A stretch of 9,981 bases of DNA from Proteobacteria bacterium UBA1148 (GTDB lineage: Bacteria > Pseudomonadota > Gammaproteobacteria > Steroidobacterales > Rariloculaceae): contig DBZY01000063.1 in assembly GCA_002311835.1 (NCBI GenBank), positions 10,348 through 20,328 on the forward strand, read 5' to 3'. Shown here piece after piece: positions 1 through 6,596 of the stretch; position 1 is the stretch's first letter, and each line of letters starts with the position of its first letter. The notes beneath the pieces are model-generated. The model was not told the origin of the DNA and did no database searches. It saw nothing but the letters and a program-made list of their open reading frames with translations. The position numbers and the translations under genes were made by a program.

Positions 1-1
1 T

Positions 2-1096
2 GGGCTCTTTGGCGAAAGTATTGTGGCCGTCGATCTATACACGGGTGAACGGCGCTGGCACTACCAACTTGTCCGTCACGGTATATGGGATTTTGATATC
101 CCTAGCGCCCCCATCCTGGCAGATATTGTTGTGGATGGCCGACCTATCCAAGCGCTAATACAACCAACGAAACAAAGTTGGCTCTACGTACTCGATCGTG
201 TAACGGGTGAACCGGTTTGGCCCATTGAAGACCGCCCAGTAGAGCAATCAGATGTGCCGGGAGAAAAAGCAAGTCCTACACAGCCCTTTGTCACCTGGCC
301 ACCACCTTTCGACCGTCAAGGTGTTTCGTTAGATGATCTTATCGACTTCACCCCTGAACTTAAGGCAGAAGCAGAAGAGATCGTCTCACAATATAAGATT
401 GGACCTTTATTTACGCCGCCTGTTGTGAGTCGCTGGGAAGGACCACTTGCAACATTAATGCTGCCGTCTACTGTCGGTGGCGCCAACTGGACGGGTGGAT
501 CCTATGATCCAGAGACCGGAATGCTTTATATACAGTCTTCAACAGTAGTCTCTCCCCTCGGTCTCGTCGTTCCTGAAGAAGAACAGTCAGACATGGACTA
601 TATCCGGGGCATGGCTACCGACCCCGCGTTAGGGGGAATTCCAAATGACGGCAGGCGAGCCCCAACCGTACAGGGATTGCCTCTCATCAAACCGCCATAC
701 GGGCGGATCACCGCGTTCAATATGAATACAGGGGATCTCGTCTGGCAGGTTCCGCACGGTGATACATCAGATGAGATCCGGAATCATCCGATGCTCAAGG
801 AGCTTGATATCCCACGCACTGGGCGCCCAGGGCGAGGTGGTGTTCTGACTACCCCCACACTCTTGATCGCGGGCGAGAACGGTTTTGTTACGACCCCATT
901 TGGCCGAGGTGCCATGCTGCGCGCCTACGATAAAGCTACAGGTGATGATATCGGGGCAGTCTATATGCCAGCCCCACAGAAAGGCGCACCAATGACCTAT
1001 ATGCTTGACGGCAAACAATACATCGTAGTTGCAGTAAGCGAAGCTGGTTATAGCGGCGAACTTCTAGCGTTTGCGCTACCAGATGAAGACACATGA
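2..1096 (+). CDS. PQQ-dependent (quinoprotein glucose/alcohol-type) dehydrogenase, C-terminal part, 5' end cut by window edge
   Basis: The reading frame is open from base 2, with GLFGES before the GTG at 23, so the gene begins outside the window and about 364 residues are visible. The sequence resembles the C-terminal half of eight-bladed beta-propeller quinoproteins of the membrane/periplasmic glucose dehydrogenase type. Recognisable blocks are TGERRWHYQLVRHGIWDFD near the left edge, DRVTGEPVWPIE, GGANWTGG (about 476-499), YGRITAFNMNTGDLVWQVPHG, and GAPMTYMLDGKQYIVVAVS near the 3' end (from 983). Enzymes of this family oxidise sugars or alcohols in the periplasm and pass electrons to ubiquinone or a cytochrome. 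The protein ends at the last propeller strand with no C-terminal cytochrome c domain. Substrate cannot be told from this part. It heads the series of secreted proteins that follows, 64 bases upstream of the first DUF6152 gene. Confidence 0.93.
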   Translation, partial: GLFGESIVAVDLYTGERRWHYQLVRHGIWDFDIPSAPILADIVVDGRPIQALIQPTKQSWLYVLDRVTGEPVWPIEDRPVEQSDVPGEKASPTQPFVTWPPPFDRQGVSLDDLIDFTPELKAEAEEIVSQYKIGPLFTPPVVSRWEGPLATLMLPSTVGGANWTGGSYDPETGMLYIQSSTVVSPLGLVVPEEEQSDMDYIRGMATDPALGGIPNDGRRAPTVQGLPLIKPPYGRITAFNMNTGDLVWQVPHGDTSDEIRNHPMLKELDIPRTGRPGRGGVLTTPTLLIAGENGFVTTPFGRGAMLRAYDKATGDDIGAVYMPAPQKGAPMTYMLDGKQYIVVAVSEAGYSGELLAFALPDEDT

Positions 1097-1160
1097 GAAT
1101 AATAAACAGTGCGCTAATTAAGGTACTCCTCGGACGTGTAAGGTTAAGAGGTATAGGGAT

Positions 1161-1562
1161 GTGCGTGTGCAAATAGGGTTGCGTATTTACGCTTGGATTG
1201 GTGCTATCTTTCTGACAACAACCTCGTCAATATGCGCCCATCACTCGGTACTAGGTCAGTTCGATCCAGAGAACCGTGTAATGTTAAGCGGGGTTATTTC
1301 AAAAATCGACTGGATAAACCCCCACATCTATATGCACGTTGATGTGGAGGATGAATCCGGCGAAACCACTACTTGGCGCCTGGAATCCGTGCCCCCAGCT
1401 TATTTGTACAAAGCCGAAGTCACGCAAGAAATGCTCATGGGTGGAGGAGTCCCTGTGAGAATAGAAGCATTACGCGCTCGTGATGAAACCCAATACTTAG
1501 GATTTGTCATCAGGATTTATTATCCCGAAGGGCACCACTACCAGCTATCAGTAGATTATTAG
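1161..1562 (+). CDS. DUF6152 family secreted protein (copy 1)
   Basis: This is a 133-residue exported protein with no established function. A GTG start at 1161 follows an AAGAGG Shine-Dalgarno at 1146-1151. Residues 1-26 form a signal peptide with a hydrophobic core (IYAWIGAIFL) ending SSICA, and the mature chain would begin at H27-H28-S29. The family hallmarks are visible: AHHS, a beta-rich region with LSGVISKIDWINPH (NPH at 53-55), and TWRLESVPP (71-79). No transmembrane segment occurs after the signal peptide, so a periplasmic location is likely. It lies between the quinoprotein gene and the first family X gene, 21 bases before the latter, consistent with one transcript. A metal-binding role through the terminal histidines is my inference. 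Confidence 0.85.
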   Translation: MRVQIGLRIYAWIGAIFLTTTSSICAHHSVLGQFDPENRVMLSGVISKIDWINPHIYMHVDVEDESGETTTWRLESVPPAYLYKAEVTQEMLMGGGVPVRIEALRARDETQYLGFVIRIYYPEGHHYQLSVDY

Positions 1563-1583
1563 CCCCCAGAATCAGGAGGGATT

Positions 1584-2378
1584 ATGAACATCGCCCGCAA
1601 CCTGTGGACTGCAGTAGTCGTTACAACGATCAGCACAGTTGCTCTAGATCTACCCGCACAAACAACCGAAAGCGTACTGCGCGGACCGGATGATCATCCG
1701 GATCTGAATGGTACTTGGTTTAATGGTGATGGAGTGACCCACGTGAGGCCTCTTCGGAAGGAAAACTTCTTGTGCATTCGAGGCTGTGAGGCTGAAACCC
1801 CAGGGCCTCCTCGTCTTACACCCGATCGACCGAGCTATAAAACCGAGTTTCTCTCAATAGTCAGTAACTTGGATAACAGGCAGGTTGAGGAAGATCCAGC
1901 GTTACGATGCTTTCCACCAGGCGTGCCTCGTATAGGCCCACCGGACAAAATCGTTCAGATCTCTGATCAGATCATATTCCTCTATAACGACATCACAGGA
2001 AGTCACTTCCGTATAGTTCCCACTGACGGGCGAACACATCGAACAGACATCGGTCCAAGCTACCTGGGAGATGCGATAGGTCACTGGGAAGGAGACACCC
2101 TCGTAGTAGAAACCACAAATTTTAATGAGGATACTTGGTTAACGGATGATGGCTCCTTTCACACGTCTGATCTAAGAGTTATAGAACACCTCTCGCGCGA
2201 GAGTGATTCACTACACTACCAAGCAACAGCATTTGATCCAGCAGTACTCGCCGAACCTTGGAAGCTACGACCGAGGGTTGCGACGTTAATCGCACGGGAG
2301 CTAATTCCTGCGCCACCATGTATTGAACAAGATATCAACCATATCATTGACGGTACACATCACGACAACACGCGCTAA
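1584..2378 (+). CDS. Secreted family X protein of unknown function (copy 1)
   Basis: This 264-residue protein has an ATG at 1584 behind a strong AGGAGG (1574-1579). The N-terminus (NIARNLWTAVVVTTISTVALDLPAQ) is a signal peptide with probable cleavage after about residue 25. I do not know a name for the family, but its architecture repeats in the next two genes and in the minus-strand fusion: PDLNGTW at 39-45, RCFPPGVPRI at 108-117, DAIGHWEGDTLVVETTNF at 163-180, then an FDP...EPW element near 218-226 and a late Cys (246). It additionally has a C64-x3-C68 pair that could be a disulfide or metal site. Related proteins are, from memory, commonly labelled hypothetical and lie beside DUF6152 genes. 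Enzyme activity cannot be assigned. Confidence 0.85.
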   Translation: MNIARNLWTAVVVTTISTVALDLPAQTTESVLRGPDDHPDLNGTWFNGDGVTHVRPLRKENFLCIRGCEAETPGPPRLTPDRPSYKTEFLSIVSNLDNRQVEEDPALRCFPPGVPRIGPPDKIVQISDQIIFLYNDITGSHFRIVPTDGRTHRTDIGPSYLGDAIGHWEGDTLVVETTNFNEDTWLTDDGSFHTSDLRVIEHLSRESDSLHYQATAFDPAVLAEPWKLRPRVATLIARELIPAPPCIEQDINHIIDGTHHDNTR

Positions 2379-2477
2379 TACCAAGACGGCAAATCATCCC
2401 TGACAAAATGGTGATGTAATATAAAGCTTTCGCAAACAACGCAATCAACAATAATCGGAAGGATGGGGAGTATTAGA

Positions 2478-3182
2478 ATGAGTTTAAAGTATCGATTTAT
2501 TCTCTCTACATTAACGCTTCTCATAGTGTCACGAGCAGGGTTTTCTGCTGGGGTGCGAGCTGACCTAGATGGAGTGTGGAATCTTGCACACGAAACAGCC
2601 CGGGAAAGCGTCACTACTGGATCTCCACCAATTCTTTTTACTGAGGTCGGTCAGACATTTAATGACACATATAATTTCTTAACCGATGATCCTCATATGC
2701 AATGTATTCCAGCGAGCGTGAGCCGCATCATGTTAACGCCGTCCCCACTATTCGAAATTAGGCAACATTCAGACTACATCGAAATAAATTACGAATTCAT
2801 GGATGTAAAGCGAATCGTACCGCTCGACCCAGATTTAAGTCTGGAAGAAGCACCTTTGAGTACGCCTGAATTTCCACATCTAGGCCGATCCATCGCCTGG
2901 TACGAGGGGGAAGAACTTTTCATCGAGACCACTGATATTCAGGAAGGGGTATTCTCGACACATGTCTTAGTCGGCTACCCCCAATCTAACCAAATGCATA
3001 CGATCGAGCATTTTATTCCCAATGGCGACCGTCTAGAGACACGCATCAGCCATACCGACCCCGTCTATTACGAAAAGCCATTCGAGATCATCTACAGGCA
3101 CGTACGAACCCCTCACCCACTACTCGAGTGGGGGTGCGTACCCGAGAAGGCGTGTGTCGACCCTCGGGAGTGCGGCGAATAA
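2478..3182 (+). CDS. Secreted family X protein of unknown function (copy 2)
   Basis: This protein is 234 residues from the ATG at 2478. That start is preferred because GGGGAG (2465-2470) lies 7 bases before it. The in-frame ATG at 2463 abuts its GGAAGG with no spacer and would add only MGSIR. MSLKYRFILSTLTLLIVS... is a clear signal peptide ending near AGVRA (residue 28). Family X landmarks are DLDGVW (29-34), MQCIPASVSRI (75-84), GRSIAWYEGEELFIETT (136-152), and DPVYYEKPF (194-202). It is a diverged member: the usual HWEGDTLVV is WYEGEELFI here, and the segment between the first two landmarks is short. The last 15 residues hold three cysteines (220, 226, 232). Function is unknown; the protein is probably periplasmic. 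Confidence 0.82.
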   Translation: MSLKYRFILSTLTLLIVSRAGFSAGVRADLDGVWNLAHETARESVTTGSPPILFTEVGQTFNDTYNFLTDDPHMQCIPASVSRIMLTPSPLFEIRQHSDYIEINYEFMDVKRIVPLDPDLSLEEAPLSTPEFPHLGRSIAWYEGEELFIETTDIQEGVFSTHVLVGYPQSNQMHTIEHFIPNGDRLETRISHTDPVYYEKPFEIIYRHVRTPHPLLEWGCVPEKACVDPRECGE

Positions 3183-3327
3183 CAAGGACTGGGAGCCGAA
3201 ATGGCATTTCTCCTAGGGGCAAACAAGAAACACAAGCTTTTTCAGAATCTTGCGGGAACGAGTCCACACTGCCCCAGTTTGGAGATGAATGCTGGAACAG
3301 CGACTTCTGGATAATCGGGGGAATTTT

Positions 3328-4227
3328 GTGGCCAATCATTTTCTGATTTCAACAACCGCATTAGCAGTGCTGATCGTGACATGTACCGGGCTTACCGTTC
3401 CCTCTGTGACCCGTGCGCAGAGCGAGCAGCAGTCTTTGGCGGCAGCTGAAAATAGTTCGAATCCAAGACCTGCGCCACATCGCGACCTTTCTGGTATATG
3501 GACTCCCGTCGGCGGAACAAGGATCGGAATACAGGCGGGCGGTGTCCAGGCGATGCCAAACGACGGAAAACAGGAGCACGCGTTACCTTACACACCGTAT
3601 GGGTTAGAGGTTTACGAGAGTCACAAGGCACTTGAAGGCATCGATGCCGTTCTTCCCGCAGAACACAATGACCCGCGGAATAAATGCGAGCCGCTGGGAT
3701 TTCCGCGCATCAACCACTACAACGTTAGGATGACGCAAGTTTTCCAAAACCCCTATAAGATCGCCGTGCTGTATCAATATGGTAACCGATGGCGAAATAT
3801 CTGGATTGACGGACGAGAGCTTCCCGAACTAGTTGATGGGGGCGTGATCACTGGCGGAACATATAAGGCATCGAAATGGTATGGGTATTCGGTTGGTGAG
3901 TGGACCGATGATTCCACGCTGGTCGTACGAACGGTGGGGATGATGTCCGAAGATCGAGTCTGGCTCGATTCAACCGGTCGCCCAATTAGCGACGCAGCCA
4001 CTATTGAAGAAGTTTTTCGCCGGCTGGATAGCGGACACATGGAGTGGACGGAGACGATCGACGACCCAAAACTCTACACCGAGCCGTGGGTGTCCATGAG
4101 GATCCTGTTCGAACTAGCGGATCCTCACACCGACATTATTGAGATGTATTGCTCACCGGTAGAGATGGAATATTATTACGAGTCTTTCGGTAACGCCGCC
4201 AGCGGCGTTGATAATGAAAGCGATTGA
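3328..4227 (+). CDS. Secreted family X protein of unknown function (copy 3)
   Basis: The frame is open from an ATG at 3289, but I place the start at GTG 3328. It has GGGGGA at 3317-3322 with a 5-base spacer, and translation from there gives a proper signal peptide (MANHFLISTTALAVLIVTCTG... ending about TRAQ, residue 31). The upstream 13 residues would put charged residues ahead of it. The product is 299 residues. Family X landmarks are HRDLSGIW (51-58), NKCEPLGFPRI (118-128), GYSVGEWTDDSTLVVRT (186-202), DDPKLYTEPW (245-254), and C275 near the end. It is the longest stand-alone copy, with an extra segment at about 60-115. Function is unknown. It lies between family X copy 2 and DUF6152 copy 2, consistent with one transcript, although the 145-base gap on its left could hold its own promoter. 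Confidence 0.83.
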   Translation: MANHFLISTTALAVLIVTCTGLTVPSVTRAQSEQQSLAAAENSSNPRPAPHRDLSGIWTPVGGTRIGIQAGGVQAMPNDGKQEHALPYTPYGLEVYESHKALEGIDAVLPAEHNDPRNKCEPLGFPRINHYNVRMTQVFQNPYKIAVLYQYGNRWRNIWIDGRELPELVDGGVITGGTYKASKWYGYSVGEWTDDSTLVVRTVGMMSEDRVWLDSTGRPISDAATIEEVFRRLDSGHMEWTETIDDPKLYTEPWVSMRILFELADPHTDIIEMYCSPVEMEYYYESFGNAASGVDNESD

Positions 4228-4278
4228 CCTAAAGATGTTGGTCTCCAGAGAAATTATCAAGCACCTCGGAGGTTATGT

Positions 4279-4722
4279 GTGAAAAATAATATCGTCGTCT
4301 CCGTGCCCGCGTGTCTTATTGCGTTGACCGTGGCAAGCCCGGTGTTTGCACACCATAGCGCGTTTGCGTTTGACACCGAAAACACGCTGACCATCGAAGG
4401 GACTGTCACTGAATGGTTCTGGGCTAACCCGCATTGCCTTCTGATGTTTGACGTTATGACTAACAACGGTGACATAGTGCATTGGGTCACAGAGACGCAG
4501 TCTCCCGCAAACATGATTGACGCTGGCTGGAGGAAAAACGACCTAAAGCCTGGAGATGAGGTTACCGTCACAGTGCAACCGGCCAGGAACGGTAATCCGG
4601 TCGGGCGCATAGCGCGCGTTGAGTTCGCCGATGGTAGGACCTTGAACGCAACCCAGGATCGAACTGGATCAACAGGAAACGAATACCACTTGTCGGGCGT
4701 ACCCGAGAAGGATGGACCCTAA
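4279..4722 (+). CDS. DUF6152 family secreted protein (copy 2)
   Basis: This is a 147-residue protein with GTG start at 4279 and a GGAGG at 4268-4272, 6 bases upstream. Its signal peptide (KNNIVVSVPACLIALTVASPVFA) ends at A24, and the mature protein starts H25-H26-S27. The DUF6152 landmarks are AHHSAFAFD, IEGTVTEWFWANPH (NPH at 50-52), and a GDEVTVTVQPARNG strand pair (92-105), followed by a polar tail rich in Gly/Asp/Glu. This is the last gene of the plus-strand series. Its stop codon is the first arm of a hairpin (4720-4739). Role unknown. The conserved histidines suggest metal binding, as argued in the findings. Confidence 0.86.
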   Translation: MKNNIVVSVPACLIALTVASPVFAHHSAFAFDTENTLTIEGTVTEWFWANPHCLLMFDVMTNNGDIVHWVTETQSPANMIDAGWRKNDLKPGDEVTVTVQPARNGNPVGRIARVEFADGRTLNATQDRTGSTGNEYHLSGVPEKDGP

Positions 4723-4739
4723 TCCCCGAAGGGGTATTA
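4720..4739. terminator. Hairpin overlapping the stop codon at the convergent junction
   Basis: TAAT-CCCC-GAA-GGGG-T-ATTA forms a 4+4 bp stem interrupted by one bulged T, with a three-base loop. Read on the minus strand the loop is CTTCG-like, which is favourable for folding. A short, weak T run (TCTTT) follows on the plus strand. Two convergent genes end here (4722 plus, 4824 minus), so a bidirectional terminator is reasonable, but the T tract is poor. Confidence 0.4.
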
Positions 4740-4748
4740 ATCTTTGCT

Positions 4749-4768
4749 ACCGCCCCCGCAAAGGCGGT
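4749..4768. terminator. Second GC-rich hairpin in the convergent junction
   Basis: ACCGCC (4749-4754) pairs perfectly with GGCGGT (4763-4768) across an 8-base loop. It lies 9 bases after the first hairpin, within the 101-base gap between the two converging transcription units. No T tract adjoins it on either strand, so it is a candidate terminator or stability element only. The rest of the gap shows nothing recognisable. Confidence 0.35.
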
Positions 4769-4823
4769 GTCTATGACCGTCTACCACGCTATACCGCTAA
4801 CTCTGTTGATAACACGTACGCGT

Positions 4824-5885
4824 CTATTCCGTACAATTAAACGGCAACACTCTGTCCCCTGGCACCCAACGCCAAGACTTTCTTAACACCACCGGCTCAA
4901 TGAAAAGCCCGGGATCAGTGACAATCAACTCATAATCGAGTCGACTACCAGCATCATTCAGGGTAAAGCGCTCGAGCGTTTCAATCGCCTCGCTCTGCTG
5001 ATGTCCGTATTGGTCGAAGTAGAGCCAATCAATTCCGCTTGTCCTTACTACCAGGACCCTACCTTCTAGCGCACTGTCTTCCCAATAACCAACTGAATGT
5101 CCAAGTGGGGTAGATGGTTGCTCAGAAACACCCTCTTCCATCGAAATTACGCGTACAGTGTCGAACTCTTCCATCTTCAAGAGAATCTCGTTTCCGAGGT
5201 TTTGGAATTCGATGGGGTTAGGCTGCTGCATAATTATCGGCATCCCCTTTGGCGTGCATGTAAGAAAAGGATTGTCTGGAGCTAAGGGATCCCAGGCCGC
5301 TTGTGCAACACGTGCCTGCTCCGTTAACGGGTAGTTCAAATCACCTCCCCCGGTAAGAAAACGGGTCTCCGTCGCCAGAAAACTCCCATCGGTGCTCCAA
5401 ACACGAAATATTCCTAAAGAGGGATCTGCTCCTGCAACCCCAGGTGTCGCATCGGTACCAGTGCCAATAGTGTTATCAGTCCAATGAGCAACCGGTGTAT
5501 CTAGTAGGATCTCTCGTCCATCCTCTATCAACATGTTGACAGCATAGACGCCCCTCCCCGGTCGCCGCCCAGGATATCCAGCAATCCTGACCGTACCACC
5601 CACCTCTAAGAGATCAGACGTTACACCAACTCGAGATAACCGTGCTGCCGGGACAGTCTCAACGCTCCACAAGACCTCATCACCACTTACACCTAACTCT
5701 CTCAATGTGAAAAGGACATGAGGGTTACGCCAGAAAACACTGACAACTTGGCCCTCAATTTCAATGAATTGCTCCATGTCATACGTGATGCGGGCTGAAT
5801 GATGTGCCTCAACTTTGAAAGGAACAGCAATGAGCAACATTCCGAGTAAAGTAAATACGCCTCTAATATTTAAGTTTTTATCCAC
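4824..5885 (-). CDS. Fusion protein: DUF6152 domain (N-terminal) plus family X domain (C-terminal), secreted
   Basis: This 353-residue protein has a GTG start at 5885 behind GGGGAGGGAA (5900-5891). The signal peptide (GVFTLLGMLLIAVPFKVEA) ends at A27, and the mature chain starts H28-H29-S30. Residues 28-130 are a DUF6152 domain: HHSARITYD, IEGQVVSVFWRNPH (NPH at 54-56), and VLWSVETVPAARLSR. After a linker (about 131-195) comes a family X domain: FLTCTPKGMPI (207-217), LGHSVGYWED (261-270), LVVRTSGIDW (278-287), VTDPGLFIEP (322-331), and C351. The lead DLxGxW element of stand-alone family X proteins is replaced by the DUF6152 domain and linker. The fusion joins the two families that alternate on the plus strand, so they probably form a complex or share a substrate. 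It follows the gene at 5900-6379 by 14 bases as the second gene of a minus-strand operon. Confidence 0.87.
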   Translation of the reverse strand: MDKNLNIRGVFTLLGMLLIAVPFKVEAHHSARITYDMEQFIEIEGQVVSVFWRNPHVLFTLRELGVSGDEVLWSVETVPAARLSRVGVTSDLLEVGGTVRIAGYPGRRPGRGVYAVNMLIEDGREILLDTPVAHWTDNTIGTGTDATPGVAGADPSLGIFRVWSTDGSFLATETRFLTGGGDLNYPLTEQARVAQAAWDPLAPDNPFLTCTPKGMPIIMQQPNPIEFQNLGNEILLKMEEFDTVRVISMEEGVSEQPSTPLGHSVGYWEDSALEGRVLVVRTSGIDWLYFDQYGHQQSEAIETLERFTLNDAGSRLDYELIVTDPGLFIEPVVLRKSWRWVPGDRVLPFNCTE

Positions 5886-5899
5886 AAGACTTCCCTCCC

Positions 5900-6379
5900 C
5901 TACTCAAGTGTATCTGGAGCGTAATGTGCCTCGGTCTCATCACAAGTCGCGTAGTACTTGTCACCTCTATAAATCCCCCCACCGCATCCGCGAATAACAG
6001 AACCATCCGGAAGACTTGCATCTCTGAAAAATGCAACGTAGGGGAGCAGCCGATGCTGCCTTGCAGTGATCGTCACTTGTTGCCCTTCTACAATCTGATC
6101 GATCGCAGCCCTCCTGCGCCGAAGTACGTTTGCATCCTCCCAGTGGATCAACCATTCTGCCACCGTACCGTCTTCCTCAATGACCTCGATGAAGATCGAA
6201 GAATGGGGATTACGAATAAGCAACTCTTTTACTATACCCGTGAGACGCAACGGAGCCTCTTCGTAGGGCAAGTAGTTTACGGGGACCGAATGATGGGCCA
6301 ATACTCCTTCTGCACCAACTGCTAGAGTAATGGTCAAGAAAGCCACAGAAAACAGACTGCTGAGATTTGACCTTCTCAT
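5900..6379 (-). CDS. DUF6152 family secreted protein (copy 3)
   Basis: This protein is 159 residues from the ATG at 6379. A TTG three codons upstream (6388) is also in frame but has no room for a ribosome site, whereas GAAAGG stands about 10 bases before the ATG. The signal peptide (RRSNLSSLFSVAFLTITLAVGAEGVLA) ends at A28, and the mature protein starts H29-H30-S31. DUF6152 landmarks are LTGIVKELLIRNPH (NPH at 57-59), then VAEWLIHWEDANVLRRR. It is more diverged than the other copies. A C-terminal extension (about 120-159) carries GCGGGIYRGDKYYATC with cysteines 132 and 146, possibly a disulfide loop. It is the first gene of the minus-strand pair, and its stop overlaps the ribosome site of the fusion gene. 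Confidence 0.82.
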   Translation of the reverse strand: MRRSNLSSLFSVAFLTITLAVGAEGVLAHHSVPVNYLPYEEAPLRLTGIVKELLIRNPHSSIFIEVIEEDGTVAEWLIHWEDANVLRRRRAAIDQIVEGQQVTITARQHRLLPYVAFFRDASLPDGSVIRGCGGGIYRGDKYYATCDETEAHYAPDTLE

Positions 6380-6427
6380 CCTCAACAAACCTTTCTCATT
6401 AGACTAGCTCCGCAATTGGCTCAGTTT

Positions 6428-6457
6428 AGCCCAAAAACTTCATTCTACAGCCCAAAA
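6428..6457. repeat. Direct repeat AGCCCAAAA x2, 21-bp period, upstream of the minus-strand operon
   Basis: AGCCCAAAA occurs at 6428-6436 and again at 6449-6457. The 21-base period is two helical turns, so both copies would face the same side of the DNA. They lie about 50-80 bases upstream of the 6379 start, where an activator or repressor of the minus-strand pair could bind. A factor cannot be named. Confidence 0.3.
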
Positions 6458-6472
6458 CACCTGTCTGTTTAC

Positions 6473-6521
6473 ACGACTTCCTGATTTTTGGCGACGCGCG
6501 ACCGGGTGGTCAAGAAGTCGT
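6473..6521. promoter_or_regulatory. Nested palindromes: RutR-box-like operator inside a 12-bp inverted repeat
   Basis: ACGACTTCCTGA (6473-6484) and TCAAGAAGTCGT (6510-6521) are inverted repeats matching at 11 of 12 positions. Overlapping the right arm is GCGACCGGGTGGTCAA (6498-6513), which matches 11 of the 14 fixed positions of the E. coli RutR site TTGACCANNTGGTCAA as I remember it. RutR is the TetR-family repressor that senses uracil. The site lies 84 bases before the start of the uracil-catabolic operon, so uracil-responsive control is plausible. No good -35/-10 pair could be fixed around it. Confidence 0.45.
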
Positions 6522-6556
6522 TGATCTGATAGCCTCGCCGCCCCTACCAACTAAAC

Positions 6557-6570
6557 TGACGGTCCAGTCA
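6557..6570. promoter_or_regulatory. TGAC-N6-GTCA dyad close to the urc1 start
   Basis: TGACGGTCCAGTCA has perfect 4-base outer arms with additional matched G/C positions inside, the layout of many TetR-family operators. It lies 27 bases before the urc1 ATG, where a bound protein would block a promoter or early elongation. The assignment rests on symmetry alone. Confidence 0.3.
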
Positions 6571-6596
6571 TCACCAAGGCGATCCGAAAGCGCACC

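Noticed and set aside
3113..3168. Stem-loops near the end of family X copy 2 (CCCACT/AGTGGG and CCCGAG/CTCGGG)
   Set aside because: They lie within coding sequence, have no T tract, and the second has a 16-base loop; not convincing as terminators.
3289..3327. ATG at 3289 as the start of family X copy 3
   Set aside because: It places 13 polar residues before the signal peptide and lacks a well-spaced ribosome site; GTG 3328 has both.
3128..3346. A 72-residue plus-strand frame bridging the gap between two family X genes
   Set aside because: Mostly overlaps the end of the upstream gene in another frame, shows no family motif or ribosome site, and has low-complexity Arg/Gly composition.
5924..6325. 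A 133-residue plus-strand frame opposite the DUF6152 gene
   Set aside because: It is the antisense of a gene with a signal peptide and family motifs; its own composition is not protein-like.
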